DNA of 64,000 bases, taken from assembly GCA_902728285.1 (NCBI GenBank), contig CACVBU010000619.1:129611-193610 (forward strand), given 5' to 3'. The notes under the pieces are model-generated. The model did no database searches, was not told where the DNA came from, and saw nothing but the letters and a program-made list of their open reading frames with translations. Position numbers and translations under genes: made by a program. The stretch comes from Clytia hemisphaerica. Its lineage: Eukaryota; Cnidaria; Hydrozoa; Leptothecata; Clytiidae. Below, piece after piece: positions 22,955 to 36,274 of this stretch. Numbering within the stretch: the stretch's first letter is position 1; each line of letters begins with the position of its first letter.

Positions 22955-24330
22955 ATTCAATCAACACTTTTCATAGCGCACACTAATCAAAATTTTATTA
23001 TCAATGATACTAAACGTACTACCCAAATATATATCCCTTAGGTATTACATTTTTATGACGCTCCATCTAATGAATAATTACTTTGTGAGAATTGCATGAA
23101 TTCAAATTTGATAACTTCGGCAAAACGTAATTTTTGAAAAATGGTATTGCTCCACCACAAAATATATAGAGTGTTTGTTTATGTTCCGAATGGCGCCTCG
23201 TCAAATTCTATCCACTTCACCCCGAAACGAGTGACTCGATTTTCTTGTATTCGATTGAAGATTGTTCCTCGTAGAAGAAACTTCCAATTCTATCCGATCC
23301 ACCGTCCTACGGCGGTAAGGGTCGGTATTTTTCACCTTTCAAAGTCTCTCTAGCTAAGATGGTAGAAAAAATCTCAAAAATTCATATCAGTCTCTCTAAA
23401 GGGTCGGAAAATTCAAGATTTCTAGGAAATTTTTTTGAACCGCGAAAATCGAAATTACAAAAAAACCTGAACAAAATTTGATCGAAGGCCAATCGAACAT
23501 AGATGGAATCAATCGAATGCCAATCGAACATAAATCGAATTAATCGAATGCCAATCGAACGTTAATCGAAGTTGATCGAACGTTAATCGAAACTAATCGA
23601 ACGTCAATCGAACACCAATCGAACGGTAATCGAATCCAATCAAAAAAAATATGTGAAATTCGATTGGCGTTCGATCAATTCGGCTAATCGAAAATCAATC
23701 ATTCGATTGGCTTCGATTAAGTTCGATTGATACGGTAATCGAATTTTTCGATTGACATCCCCTGGACCATTCACTGAGTGTCAGTGATCAGGGCAGCCTA
23801 GACTAATGTTAATTTTTCTTTCAGAAAAAAGACAATAATTTGTTTACCTTTATTCCTGCAGTGCAGCTTCCCAACATCCAAGCTCTCAAACATCACAAGC
23901 CGAATGAAATTACTTTCAATTTCCCATAGAAATTATGCAATGAAAAATCCGGGGGTCGAAGAATGAAGACTTTTTATTTCCGAACAAGATATCTTTGCTT
24001 ATATTATAATGAAATATTACTTTTCAATATATTTGCTAAATATAATGTTTATGATTACAAAAATGTTTTGCACTGTATTTAAAGTTTGAAAAAGTCGATT
24101 CTACTATTCTACTTGGCTCTTTGTTTTCATGTCTAACCCCCGTCTCAAAAGAAGTCCCAGAATCCCGAGATTTTTGCAGTTGGGCGTTCAAAACAAAGGC
24201 GTTTTTATTTTTCCGCCCACTTACGAATTTTTCTTTATAAGAGGCATTTAAAATATCAAATTTAAAAATAATAGTATAAAACCTTATTTTCTACCGTATA
24301 GTATTTCTTCTAAAACGAAAAAACAAAATA

Positions 24331-24956
24331 CCGGGTGCGTCAGAAAAAACTTTGGACGTTTGGTGAGCCACTGGGACCGAGCAAAGTCTTTTTGAAACTC
24401 AAAACCACTTTTATTATAAAGAGGACATGCTAACTTAAATTTTGCGGTATAACTTTTTAAGTTTGGTCAAGTAGTTGTCAAGTTATAAGCTTTTGAAGTC
24501 AAAATTCACTTTTCGAAAAGTGTAAAAAACACGTAAAAAAAGGTGTATTAAATTTATGCAAATAATGAAAAAATAGCTCAGTATTTGACTTATTTAACGA
24601 CTTTTACGACATAATTAATTGTTAAAATACTTTTAAAAGCAGTTTTCGTTTACAACATAGTCAGTTTTTAGTAAATAGTCAGTTTTTAGAAATATTTAAA
24701 AAAAATTCTTATCGAAAACGCTTAAAAATGCTTCATTTAATACCCTTTTATTACGTGTTTTTCACACTTTTCGAAAAGTGAATTTTAACTTCAAAAGCTT
24801 ATAACTTGACAACTACTTGACCAAACTTAAAAAGTTATACCGCAAAATTTAAGTTAGACTATCCTCTTTCTAATAAAAATGGTTTTGAGTTCAAAAAAGA
24901 CTTTGCTTGGCCTCAGTGGCTCGCCAAACGTCCAAAGATTTTTCTGACGCACCCGG
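24331..24956. mobile_element. Long-TIR mariner-like MITE
   Basis: CCGGGTGCGTCAGAAAAA at the left, TTTTTCTGACGCACCCGG at the right, TA outside both. The arms are about 230-280 bp and almost fully complementary (e.g. TTTCGAAAAGTG, TTGGTCAAGTAGTTGTCAAG). 626 bp, no coding frame. Confidence 0.8.
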
Positions 24957-25011
24957 TACAGTAGAAAAATAAAGAATTTACGAGTGTTATCAAGCAACCC
25001 AAAATGAACTT

Positions 25012-25107
25012 TCATTCGTCGCGCATCATCGAATTGTTGTATACGTCACGATCTATTGTCAACCATTGTCCAATCCCGTAAGCGATTGAAGTGCCGTCAG
25101 TAACTAT
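25012..25107 (-). CDS. Possible terminal exon, unknown product
   Basis: A strong acceptor (TTGTTCTCTTCTCAG on the minus strand) is followed by an open phase-0 frame, IVTDGTSIAYGIGQWLTIDR, then DVYNNSMMRDE and a stop. No matching upstream exon was found to 28 kb on this strand, and a DNA element occupies 25.5-26.9 kb. Could be chance. Confidence 0.22.
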   Translation of the reverse strand: MVTDGTSIAYGIGQWLTIDRDVYNNSMMRDE

Positions 25108-25562
25108 CTGAGAAGAGAACAATAACATTATGACATCACACAAATAAATTACGATGGGAAAGTCCGCGAGGACAACATGCGGTCTTAACATTTTTCCCTC
25201 GCAAGTTTGGGGGGAAAACGAAAGTACTCTATATTTTACGTATGGGGAAGTGTAAGAAAGATTTACAAAATAGAAAAGTTTCGTTTTGGGGTAAAGAATC
25301 AGTATTGTGAATTTAAGCGAGTTTCTATTTTGCAATTTTTCTACAGAGCCAAATAAAGATTTTTTCTATTGTTCTTGCTCGATTGCCTCTAACGATAAGT
25401 TCCGTAGTTATGAGGTTATCGAGACAAAATGTGACGAATTTGCGCGGAAACGAAATTTAACATTAGTCTAGGCTGCAGGGGGCGCATTGAGCAATTAGGT
25501 GCACTTGCATATGCAGGGACAAATTTCCCTGCAAGACGAGTTAGTTGGACCAGACCGTAGTA

Positions 25563-26897
25563 CAGTCTGGGAAATCCTCTCAATTGCACGCTTATGTTCC
25601 GAGGGCGTAAGCGCGCAATTGCATGGTTATAATTTACGCCCGCTCCCGCCCCGGTTGAAATTACTTAGGGATTTCAAGGGGTTCAGAATTCTCTAATTCG
25701 GGCGAAGGCATGGTTTAACGGGCAATCCATTTTTACGGAATCTTCTTCTACGATAAATTTTGTGTAAAACTGCCCTCACAAGTGTTACGCGTAAGCCAAA
25801 TCGCTTATTACGAACAACCTCTAAATTGCCGAGTACAGGAGAAAAAAAATCGAAATTCAAAATGGCGGCCAAGCACACGATGATAACTATCAAAAATCTT
25901 CATTTTTCATTCAGTTATTGCAGCTCAATAAATCAATGAAATAATTTGAAATAAAAAGTAAACAAACCTTGAACCTTTCATGAATCCAAATAAATAAAAG
26001 TTTTCATCTAAAGTGAAGATTACATTTCAAAATAAAACGATTTCCAAACCAACCTAAAGTCAGTGTCTGCCAACTAAAAACTTCTCTGCGGGGTCACTGA
26101 CAAGGAGTTACGACTTCAGACAGATTCCAATTCTTGTATAGGCTGCAACTACACTGCCAAATGATCTGTATTACAAAGACTTCCAATTGGGTCCATAAGT
26201 TAAGAAAATGAGATTATCTTATAGCACGGGGGTTCTGTTTTTAAAAACAGACTTCAAAATAAAATTGTTAATGAGCTTGTTACTTAAAATATCACTTACT
26301 TACATAATTCATTTATGATATAACACCCCTTTCTTAAATAAATGGCCTCTTTATATTTGCCGCAAGAAGGAAGAAAAATTTAATTTAATTCCCGCGTGTT
26401 AGTGTATAGACACAACTTTAATCCGGGGAAATGAAGCGTTTTCATTGGTCTAAAATCACGGATGGTCACGTGACCAGAATTTTTATCCAGGGAAATGCCG
26501 TGGCCGCAATGTTTTGCTTTAGTGAGATTGACCATTTTGTTGTTTAGATTTGAGCGGGCGAAATTTCTGTACAAACCAAAATATGGCTTCGTTGGAATAC
26601 CGGTTGAAACACTTGTGCCCTAGGCTTTTGAAATTCAACAGAGCTTTCGAAAGGAATTGCATGTCAAAAATATAGGAAATTTTAAAGCGTGCAATTGCAC
26701 GCTTACCGCAAAAGCCGTCACCTGGCCGTCACCTGGCCGTCACCCGTCAATCTTGCTTAACGCTTACCGCCCGTTTCAGAACAATTTTGATAAGCGTGTA
26801 ATTACACGCTTAAAAATTCTGCCATTTTAATAACCGTGCAATTGCGCGCTTACGGCCTCGGGACATAAGCGTGCAATTGAGAGGATTTCCCAGACTG
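25563..26897. mobile_element. DNA element with 60-bp TIRs CAGTCTGGGAAATCC
   Basis: CAGTCTGGGAAATCCTCTCA, ATTGCACGCTTATG and CGCGCAATTGCA at the left are repeated in reverse at the right end. The element is 1.34 kb. Short frames inside are not recognised. TA stands before the left end and GTA after the right. Confidence 0.7.
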
Positions 26898-26974
26898 GTA
26901 GTAAACAAGGTTATAAAAAACTAGACTGTGATTGTATGAATTATTAGTTTACGGTCTGCTGGATGGATAGCCAG

Positions 26975-27320
26975 ACGGTGTCAATCGAACAAGTTTGAAC
27001 AAAAATCGCAATCAAACCAATCGAATGTATAATTAAAATCGAATAATTGCGATTCGATTGTCAAAAGCAATTGGATCTCAATCGAACGCAATTGAATCTC
27101 AATCGAATGCAATTGAATCTCAATCGAATAACCAATTGCTGGGTAATATTTGATTGCGTTCGAATTACGTTCGATTGAGATTCAATTACAGCATGTTAGT
27201 TCAATTAGTTCGATTACAATAATGTTTGATAAGATTGTGTGCAAATGATTAAATACAATCAAACGTAATTGAAGCAATCAAACGACAAATCCTGGGTAAT
27301 ATTTGATCACAATTCAATTG
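26975..27320. repeat. AATCGAA-type micro-repeat tract
   Basis: GGTGTCAATCGAACAAG opens a stretch of alternating CAATCGAAT and CAATTGAAT units and their complements, a third and more decayed member of the hAT-like end family. Confidence 0.5.
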
Positions 27321-27329
27321 CATTCAACA

Positions 27330-30300
27330 CTTTAGGCTTTTAGAGTCATTTTTCACTATTCAGCAAGAAAGTTCCTTGCCCATTATCAGATTTCATGTCA
27401 GCTTTCAAGATTTGAGGCTTTGGCTTTTGATCCGTTTCCTACTATTTGGCAAGCAAATTCTTGGCCTAATAGCAGACATCCGTTTTAAAACCTCACTGTC
27501 GCTTTACAGTAACATTCTATTATTTTGCAGACCCTAAATTTTCGACCAATTATTGGCAAAATCCATTAATTAGCGGACAGATGATAGGTATAGCTTAGTC
27601 CAGGGTGCAGGTGTAAAGGCCAGAACCTAGCACCTCTCAGTCTGTCAGTGGGATGTTTTAGATATAAATGGCAATTTTAAAATTTTACAAGTTTATGATG
27701 GGGTTTTGTTTTCTCCTTCCGCGACTGTGTTTCAACTTGATGCAAGATCCTTTTAGATATTGTTTTGACATTTTTCCGCTGTATTGAAAATGTTTAAAAA
27801 TCGATTTGAAAATCTGAAAACTATTATTCTGATATCATTCTTTAATATTATTCAATGTTTCATGAACACCTCTGACATGTTTTCCTAATGAGGTCAACAA
27901 ATTCTGCTAGAAATTGCAGTTTTCGGCAATGTTTGTCGAAAAAAGCAATAATTTGCAATTTTTATCTAAATAAGCACTCCACTACCTCTCTTTCAGCTGC
28001 AATACTGGCTTTTTCATATTTTTTGTGAACCAAAAAAGTTATCCAGGATAACTCAACATCCTGCTGACTCATCGTCTCGTCTAATGTTTTTGTCCGGTGC
28101 CAGAAAGTATATTTCAGGTCTGATGTGTCAGCAGGGTTGTAGGATATGGTAATGAGATAACTAGTCACTCATTAGACTGCTAGAATCTGCTAAACTTGTA
28201 TAGGGGAAAGTGGGTATGAACAACTTTTGTGTTAGATTGGTTTGTAGGGAATTGGCAGAGGCTTGTGTGTTGTGTGTAGACCTTTTTGCTAATTTCACAA
28301 TGTCATTGTCATATTGAATAATTAATAACTCAAGCATAAAAAAATGATAAGAAAAAAATTAGTGCAAACTATCATATTGTACTAGAAATATGTATATATA
28401 CTGATATGTTTTACCGCCGTGAGAGCTCAATATCCGCCAACACATTCTCAAATCCAATAGGGTCTTTTAATAAAGATATTATATACAAAGTAAAAAAAGA
28501 CTATTAATGAGATGCAACAAAGATACTAAAGTAGTAACCAAACTATATTTTGAGTCGCCTTAAAAAGCAATGCTTCTTTTACAAAACTACCAGGCCATTT
28601 TTCATGCCCTTTAAGCGTCCGGTTATCGGACGCTGCCCCTCTTGAAACTACTAAAATATTGGCAAAAACAACCTTTTTAGTGGAAAAACATTGGAAAAAA
28701 ATGCCCTTTTTGGTTACCAACGGACGCTGCCTTGCCTTTCTAAAATATGGCCTGACTACCGTAAGACATTTCTTCATGCAGCTTGACAAAATTTGTGTGT
28801 TTACATTTCAAGAAATGACCCACAAGTCATCAATTATTATTTTTGTATTTTTTAAATTCATAACTCCTGGCTTAGTAGATGACTTTCCTCTACAAATTTT
28901 TGGCTATTTAATTCTGGTTGTTCTGGTCTAGAAATTATAAGGATTCCCCTATTGGGCCCCAATTGTGGTACCCTACCTTTTGGGAACACCCATGTATTTC
29001 CAAATTTTTTTTTGTTCATGGCACCAAACATCACCACTCTTATTATGATATATACATTATAAATCAAAAAATTATTTGGATTTCACAAGAATTACTCCCA
29101 CCTCGAATACAAATTACTTTTTTCTTTGGTTTAAATTAAATTAAATATAAATTACCCCATAAAAGCAATTTCTCTCTCACATAATCTACACCTCCATCTC
29201 TTTATGTTAAATACTTGATTAGTAATCTGTAAAACGCTATTTTATCTGTGTAAAAGGGTATTTTTTCAGTTTAGGGGACATTTAGTTAGAAACATGTAAG
29301 AAATTTCTATGGTATTTAGGCCATCATTGATGCCCTACAAATCTCAACTTTAAATTACTAATAGCGCCAGAAAATATCCTGTTATTGTCTGCTTTTCAAA
29401 TTTTGGACGTCACCGAACAATATAAATCAGTAAAAACCAGAGGGATACAAGTTGAAAAGGTTTTATTGTGCAAATATTCATCTTTTGTTCTATTAGGCTC
29501 AATTGAATTCAATCTCTGCTGGCAGAGCTATATAAAATCACTGATTCACTTTTCAACCAATATAATTTCAATATTTCAAGCAGAAAGCGAAAGCTTAATC
29601 AACTAGAGCATTTTGTAGGTTAACCGCCCACAAATAATCTTTAAGTAAACTGAACGATAGAGCACTGATTTTGCTTTGGGGCCGTCCATATAGTACGTAC
29701 GCAAAGATTTTCCAAAAACTTGATACCCCCTCCCCCATTGTACACAGAGAACAATAGAAATGATGTCATTTAAACAATAGATGTACGCTTTTGCTAAACC
29801 CTCTCTCCCCCTTCACTGCGTACGTACTATATGGATGGCCCCTTTTAGATTCATAATATTGTGCAATTTAAATACTAAAACACCCCCTTCTCACAGATCC
29901 GGTAGGCTCTTTTCAGCAGGTGGTGATAAAAAATGCGGACTGAAACCCGATGGGGATCCAATATTTTTATGCCTGGGGATTTCAATATTCTTTTGTTTTC
30001 AAGTCAGAAAATTCATTGGGGATGGGCATAATGGCATAAAGTTTTGCAGTGAAAATCGGCTTACTTGATGATTTTCAGTGAGGACAAAAATTGAAGGACG
30101 ATTTTCCACCGGGGACAATTTTTTGGACAATTTTTCCAGTGGGAAGGGTTCCAATCCGTCTGTGAAAAGAGGATGTACTATAAAAGGAGTTTGCATGGTA
30201 AATAAGGTCTCAAATCTTTCGTCCAATTTTATCTTGTGTTTTTGGTGCAACATTCATTCCTTCATTTTTGTTTGGTTTTGAAAAAATAACAGGCTGTAAT

Positions 30301-33300
30301 TTTTCCATAAAGGTGGATATGAAATTGAGCCCAGATTTAAAATCAATGCAGTCCAATTAGGGAGGGGGACTCCTTAAACTAAATTTTTATTACGTTGTGA
30401 TTAATATTAATTTTTAGAGGATTTTGAACTTGATAACGCGTCAATTTTTCAAGAATTGCTTGAATTTTCACAAAAACAAGTTCTGTTTTTGAAATTCATC
30501 TTGCAAACAATAGTGACAATCTAGTCAACCTTTCATGTTTTATAGAAAGTTTTAAAAGGAATGAACAAATTATTTTAATAATTTATGAAGTGATCTGGAA
30601 AGAAAAAACTAAATTTCTTATATCTAGGATCCCCCTTTTTCCTGTATAATAATATTAAAAAGTACTTAGTATTATTTTTAACAATTCAAATAAAAGTCCT
30701 ATTAAAATATTATCATTCCTTGTTAATATGTTTTCTTGGAGGTTTTCAATTTATTTTTTAACTTTCTTTTTTGGGTGTATTTATTTTCCTGGCCTGTCTT
30801 ACCATTTTTAAAAGTACTACTAATAAAAAATCAGTATTTTATATATAAAATATTTTTTTTATTTATTGAAAATATTTTTCCTTTTACGAAGAAGAAGATT
30901 TAGGGGTGTCATATTCTACATATTTCTTATATTGCTTCAAGACATTTTGATGAAAGGACTATCTTAAAAAACATTAATAAAAATAACGACTTTGTAGAAT
31001 TTGATATTGAATTATAATGATAATATCACGCAGCAGATTTTGGTTTGGATATATTTTTTCATAACTATTATAACATGTTAATTTAGAAATTTAAAGTGCT
31101 TCTGGTCATCCGTTTACTCCCAGCAATCACACAAGATTGTTTTAACGTACATCTAACGTTATTTGGACGTTATGAATGTCAAATGGACGTTGTTTGGACG
31201 TTGAGTGCTAACTGGGATTGTTTAAAATTATCATTGTGCTCTAATTTACAGACCTCTCAGAATTTAAGACCTTTTAGAGTTTCTATTTTTTCAGAGATTG
31301 AGAACTTTGTTTCTACTAAAATGAGATTTAGATTAAATTTTCTCAGCTAAGTAAGGTGGATTATTTTATCGATTTGAATAGAATGCTAATTGAATGAAAT
31401 TATTACGACCTGCAATTAAAATAATTAGTAATCACATTTTGATAGAGATCAAGTGTGCTGTAATACGGATATATTCCTTCCTTATCCAATTACAATTTAT
31501 GATCAACTTATTTCTTGTGTTCATAGATTTTGTTTTGTTTTGATTTTGTTAATCAAATGTTTGTGGCCTGTTTCCAAGAAAGATGAAGTATTTGTTGGTT
31601 TGATAACTGCCTGTGTTTTGTTTTGATCAAAATACTGATATACACGTTTTTATTTTTAGGAATATATCTTAAAAAATGCATTGGGATGTTCTTAACTTTT
31701 TGAGTTTTAAACTTAAAAATGTTCTTAAAAACATTCTTATTTTCGCCATCTTTTGAGTATTTTTGTCCGTTTTTCTATGAAATTCGGTGCTCTAGAGTCC
31801 ACAAAACCTTAAAATGTTCTTAACTTGTTTTAACCTTTTGGCCATCGAAGCCTTATGTTCTTATACAGTTTGTTCTTAAAAAAAAACGTGTTTTGACTCA
31901 CAGATAAAAAGCTGAAACTGTATATAGTGTTGATCCTTTCAAGATTTTAATTTTTATTAGTGTTATATTTTATTACACCCAATTCTCACAGACCTGGTAA
32001 GATGTTTTCAGCCAATGGGGATAAAAATAACAGACTGAAACACGATGGGAATCGATATTCCAATGTTCTTAAAAATTGCTGGAAATTTGAATTTCATATA
32101 GTTTTCAAGTCAGAAAATTCAGTGGGGATGAAAATGATAGTACAACATTTTGCAGTGAGAATTCGTTTATTTGATTTTTTTCAGCAGAGAAAAAAGTTTT
32201 AGTATAAATTCAAACCTTGTTCTCACAAACGACTTAGATTTTAAGTTTCAAATCAGCATAAAAAGTTATAAATTGGAATTTGTGTTATAAATTTGTTTTT
32301 CAGAATCCCTATAAACACCTATAAGCCTCGCGTTTTTTTCAGAATAAGATTTTGTAATCTTGTGTAATCCATGTAGTTTCAAACATAGCTACATTTTTAA
32401 GTTTATAAATTACTCAAAACAAAACTAAAAAAATCATGCTTCCAAACTGGTTATCACAGTAGGAAAAACAGTGGATAAATCTTTTTGGATTGAGCTACTG
32501 CATCAATGCCCACCTGAAACCTTGAATACACGCTTTTTTATAAGAATGGTGTAAATGCATTTCATCATGGATATTCTTAACGTTTTTGGGAAAATCATCC
32601 TAAAATATTCTTACGGCATTCTTAGGTTAGGATCCTAATTCAGACTAGATTTAACATTTACTACATACGATACGTCTCAAGCATAAAATGAGATTTTGTG
32701 AAAGTGGTGAGCCTTACTTGGGGGTAATTGACAATATTTATACTTGTAAATGCTCTAAAAATGGCATTGTTAGCTTGAGTAGCAAAATTCCATGATGGTG
32801 ATATTCTTAGCATTATTCTTAATTTTTTTGGCCATTTTCTTCATGGACATTCTTATAAAGTGTATTCTTATAAAAAAAGCGTGTATTACAAGAATCATTG
32901 CTTATATTTAAACTTCCTTTCATTTGATAAAGTTAAGATCGAAAGCCTATTTACATGTCTTTTTTATACAACACAAGGCATCACTTCTAAACACCCTGCA
33001 TTTTTTAGAATGGAGGTATTTATCTATAGAAAAACTTGCTGTTTACACATTTCATTTTGATTATAATCTATCTTATTGTGATAAAGAAACTTGCTTTTTC
33101 CTCTTTCTTTCTAATACTTTACACGTCTGTTGCATTATTACTGTAAGAAACAAATTCCATGTTTTGCTAATTTTCAAAACCATCTTGTATGGATGAGCGT
33201 TTTATTTTTCATATTTTACAAAATACAGTCATTAAAAATGACCACTGTTAATCTCTCAGTTAACAGACATTTTAAATGATAAATCTCACTCAATTTTATC

Positions 33301-33590
33301 ATATTCTACAAATAATGGATTTCATGATATGATTATCGATAGCTACTAAAAGATAAATTGTCATAGTCAGCTCTTTATATACTGGTTTTAGAGGATAAAA
33401 ATATTTTTATTCTGGGCTGCTTTCAATGTTTTCAAATTACCTTTGTAATGGTAATGAGCTCCTCTTGGTCTCAACAGAACTAGGTGGTGCTCTGGTACAA
33501 AGAAAGTATGTACAAAGTTAAATGTATTCGAGCTATGAACGAAGAAAATAAAAAAGAAGATTTTTCACAGTATCACCCTTTTGTAGTAGA
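27330..33590. other. Long AT-rich region with repeats only
   Basis: Six kilobases with no recognised exon. It contains the 29.9- and 32.0-kb repeat copies, a TATAAGAACA copy at 31.7 kb, an ACGTTAT-type hairpin relic at 31.15 kb, and a small inverted pair around 28,045-28,143 (CATCCTGCTGACTCATC/GATGTGTCAGCAGG). Short frames are AT-rich and unconvincing. Confidence 0.5.
29870..30220 (+). repeat. Dispersed repeat, copy 1 of CACAGAYCYGGTARG family
   Basis: TTCTCACAGATCCGGTAGGC and ATGCGGACTGAAACCCGATG match 31,977-32,200 (TTCTCACAGACCTGGTAAGA, CAGACTGAAACACGATGG), in the same orientation. A GGGGAT/ATCCCC-rich relative is at 58,040-58,310. Confidence 0.5.
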
Positions 33591-33597
33591 TATACCT

Positions 33598-33828
33598 TGA
33601 AGTCGGGTAACTTGCATCAGTGGAGGTAAACTTGCATACCCCTCATGAATGACCTGTCTGGTCATTAAAATACAAAGTTAAATCAAAACAAAATGGTAGA
33701 GTAGAGCTGCGAGCGGAGCTGCGTTAGTTCATTTGTTTTGAAATTTTGCTGCTTTGATAGGTCAGTCATTTGATGGCTATGCAAGTTTCCCTCCACCAGC
33801 TTCCACTGATTCAAGTTACCCGACTTCA
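33598..33828. mobile_element. MITE TGAAGTCGGGTAACTTG
   Basis: TGAAGTCGGGTAACTTGCAT, CAGTGGAGG at the left and CCACTGATTCAAGTTACCCG, ACTTCA at the right; arms about 40 bp. Confidence 0.75.
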
Positions 33829-34144
33829 CGGTATGTATATAGATTTGTTAGTATTTTACTCGACACCGAGGCTTGGCATATTATTACTATTATTATTGGT
33901 CTCAACGATTTTCTTTTTTATGAAGGAGCTATCCACTAAACTTTTTTTGAGGCTCGGCTCATTTTATTTTCGGATCATGTTCTATTTTTTTAGCCAAAAT
34001 TAGGTTATTTTAGGCTTGATAATAATTATACCTTTTTTTAATTACCTTGACAGTCTATTTCCATAATTCAGTTATTCCAGTTTGTTCTAATTTAATTTAT
34101 AGAAGTGTATTTCTCAGGTCTATTGACCTCTATGAAACAATCTT

Positions 34145-34490
34145 ACATCTTTACAATTCATAGATCTTATCATTCCATTCGTTTGTCAATTCTAGTTTGA
34201 ATTTCCCTACGGACGGTGCATTTACAACATTGGTTGCCAAACCGTTCCAAGTATCAATGCTTCTAGTGAATTCGTTTGGTATCTTCTAATGCCGTCTTCA
34301 GCGAAATTCCTCTTTAATTCGAGATTGTGCTTACGTTGAGGTCGATTTCGAAGAACGAGTTTCTGACATAGGGAAAATTTATCATAGACATTAAGATGTT
34401 TATATACTTCCACCATGTCCCCGATTTTACCCCGGATCTTGAGGCTGGGTAGGTTCATGACTTGTAAACGTTCTTCATATGAATGGTTTC
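34145..34490 (-). pseudogene. LINE reverse-transcriptase 3' end fragment
   Basis: The minus strand reads ERLQVMNLPSLKIRGKIGDM, then VEVYKHLN, NRPQRKHNLELK and YQTNS, then after a frameshift near 34,268 RSIDTWNGLATNVVNAPSV and GKFKLELTNEWND. This is the conserved end of CR1/jockey-type LINE polymerases (LPSL..RR..GDM.E.YK; R....WN.LP..VV.A.S...FK..L). Confidence 0.8.
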
Positions 34491-35133
34491 TATTATTGTT
34501 AGATTACCTCAACTGTTGCGCTTTTAAGCCTGATTATTCATATGCGATTGTATTTAATAAAAAAGAACACACGTCTCTTCAACAAAATTATTATAAGAAT
34601 AATATTTTTACATTTCAGCATGGGTATTCTTCATTTTTGGGGCAAATCTTTCGGTATTCTTGTTAGGATCTAAATTCAACCTAAATTTAACTATGCATGA
34701 CATACCTCACAAGGAAAAGAGAAGATTTGGAGTATTTCTGAGTATTTTACAACTTACGGTCAAAAATGTTCTAAAATGGCATTCATAGGTTCAGTTGAAA
34801 TTTAACAAGGTGATATTCTTAACTTTTTGTCAAATTTATTCTTGCAATTAAAAAGCTTGCAAGTTTGGGACCAATGTTAAGACAGCACACATTTTAATTA
34901 AGTAAATTTTCCAGCACTATAGAAATATGTTTGTTTGATTAGTTTTCCATAATAAGTAAATATTTAGAAGAAGAACTCCGAATTGAAGATGTGTTTAACC
35001 ATTCTTACTGCTTGTTTGAGCTTCATCAGATGATGGAATTATATCGAACTACAAAATGTGATTTGTTTCTTGAATTTATTAATATTTTGTTGACATTGTC
35101 CTTAAAATTATTTTCTATAAGACTGGGTTCGAC

Positions 35134-35965
35134 TTAAAGGTTTTGTTTTTAAGAGTGATATCGTTTGCTTATTCATCAATTTTAACTTTCAAGCTTTTTT
35201 CACTTTGGGTCGACACGGATGTGAAGCAAGATTGGTCAGAAAGAGGAAAAGAAAAACATTTTTTTGCTTATATAAGCATAATATAACAATAGCAAGACAC
35301 TGTCATGATATGAAATATGTGCCTGATATGAAACGGAAACACTTATGCAAAAGCAAAACCTTTAACCTTAAATTCTTTTCTATAAGACTGGGCTTGACTT
35401 AAGTTAGCTTATCTTTTCACTGCCAGAGTTTATGGAAAACTTTATTTGGGTATTTTATGGAAGTTGCATGCGTGTTTTATCTATTCATGATATGCACCAC
35501 TGCAATGACTTCACGAAATTATGCAACTTTTCTGTTTTTGTTCCACCCAATACGTCACTTTTTCTATTGTTTAAAAGTGACGCATTATGGGTGGAAAATT
35601 CTAAAAGTTCTCAGAAGACTCTCCAGTGGTGCATATCATCTATACCCAATGTGTGAAGAATCTTTAAAAGTCAAGGAGATGTAGCAATCAAAATAAGATT
35701 TTTTGCTGTTTTTAAAATCGTTCAATTTCTTAAAGGTTTTGTTTTTACATAAGTGTTTCCGTTTCATATCAGACACATATTTCATATCAGGACACAGTGT
35801 CTCCCTATTGTTTTATTGTGCTGATATGAACAAAAAAATGTTTTTCTTTTCCTCTTTCTGACCAAAATGCTCCACATCCGTGTCAATTCCATGTGAAGAA
35901 CTTTGTAAATTAAAATTGATGAGTAAGCAAACAATATCACTCTTTTTTAAAAACAAAACCTTTAA
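35134..35965. mobile_element. Fold-back element with a nested MITE
   Basis: TTAAAGGTTTTGTTTTTAAG and AGTGATATCGTTTGCTTA at the left are mirrored at 35,905-35,965. The arms extend about 270 bp and include GACACGGATGTGAAGC and TTCATATCAG text. MITE copy 3 lies in the centre. One arm recurs alone at 38,784-39,025. Confidence 0.75.
35486..35640. mobile_element. MITE TGCACCA family, copy 3, nested in a fold-back element
   Basis: CATGATATGCACCACTGCAA and CAGTGGTGCATATCATC ends with ACGTCACTTTTT/AAAAGTGACG centre. The middle differs from copies 1, 2 and 4, so it is a subfamily. Confidence 0.75.
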
Positions 35966-36274
35966 AGTAAGCCATATATTTTAACCTACTAATATGAATA
36001 TAGATGAATTTCTGAGGTTAACGAGATATTACTTTTAACTATTTTTTACTCCTTCGAGAGCAATGTATCAAAATGTGTGGACTCTCAATATTTTTCGATC
36101 AGACTTTTATAAATTTGTATTATTTAATTACAGAAGAAAACAAATTTGAAAAAAACAACAAGAGGGATTCAAAAAATAATGCACTTGGCATAAGGAACTG
36201 CAACCTAATGAAGGTTTACGAAGCAAAGGAAGTGGGGGCTTCAACATCAACTACATCATCACAAAGTGTCCAAA

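Larger units (their letters stand above)
20240..23312. mobile_element. Element with CCGTAGGACGG ends, nested in the hAT-like element
   Basis: CCGTAGGACGGGGTGAATCG at the left pairs with CGATCCACCGTCCTACGG at the right. The body matches 1,398-2,477 nearly base for base outside two insertions (20,914-22,546 and 22,763-22,954). The short frame reading KLAIRVLTRTIFRPNFRMKI on the minus strand is shared by both copies but has no recognised function. Confidence 0.65.
19765..23764. mobile_element. hAT-like element (4.0 kb) with nested insertions
   Basis: The terminal inverted repeats are CAGGGGATGTCAATCGAA and TTCGATTGACATCCCCTG. The 8-bp flanks are CACCATTC (19757-19764) and GACCATTC (23765-23772), 7 of 8 matching. 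CAGGG ends and 8-bp duplications are typical of hAT elements. About 300 bp inside each end consists of AATCGAA/TTCGATT micro-repeats. The interior holds other elements and no transposase. Confidence 0.75.

Noticed and set aside
27962-28168. 68-codon minus-strand frame with plausible composition
   Set aside because: It contains a small inverted repeat, has no splice signals at either end and no family match.
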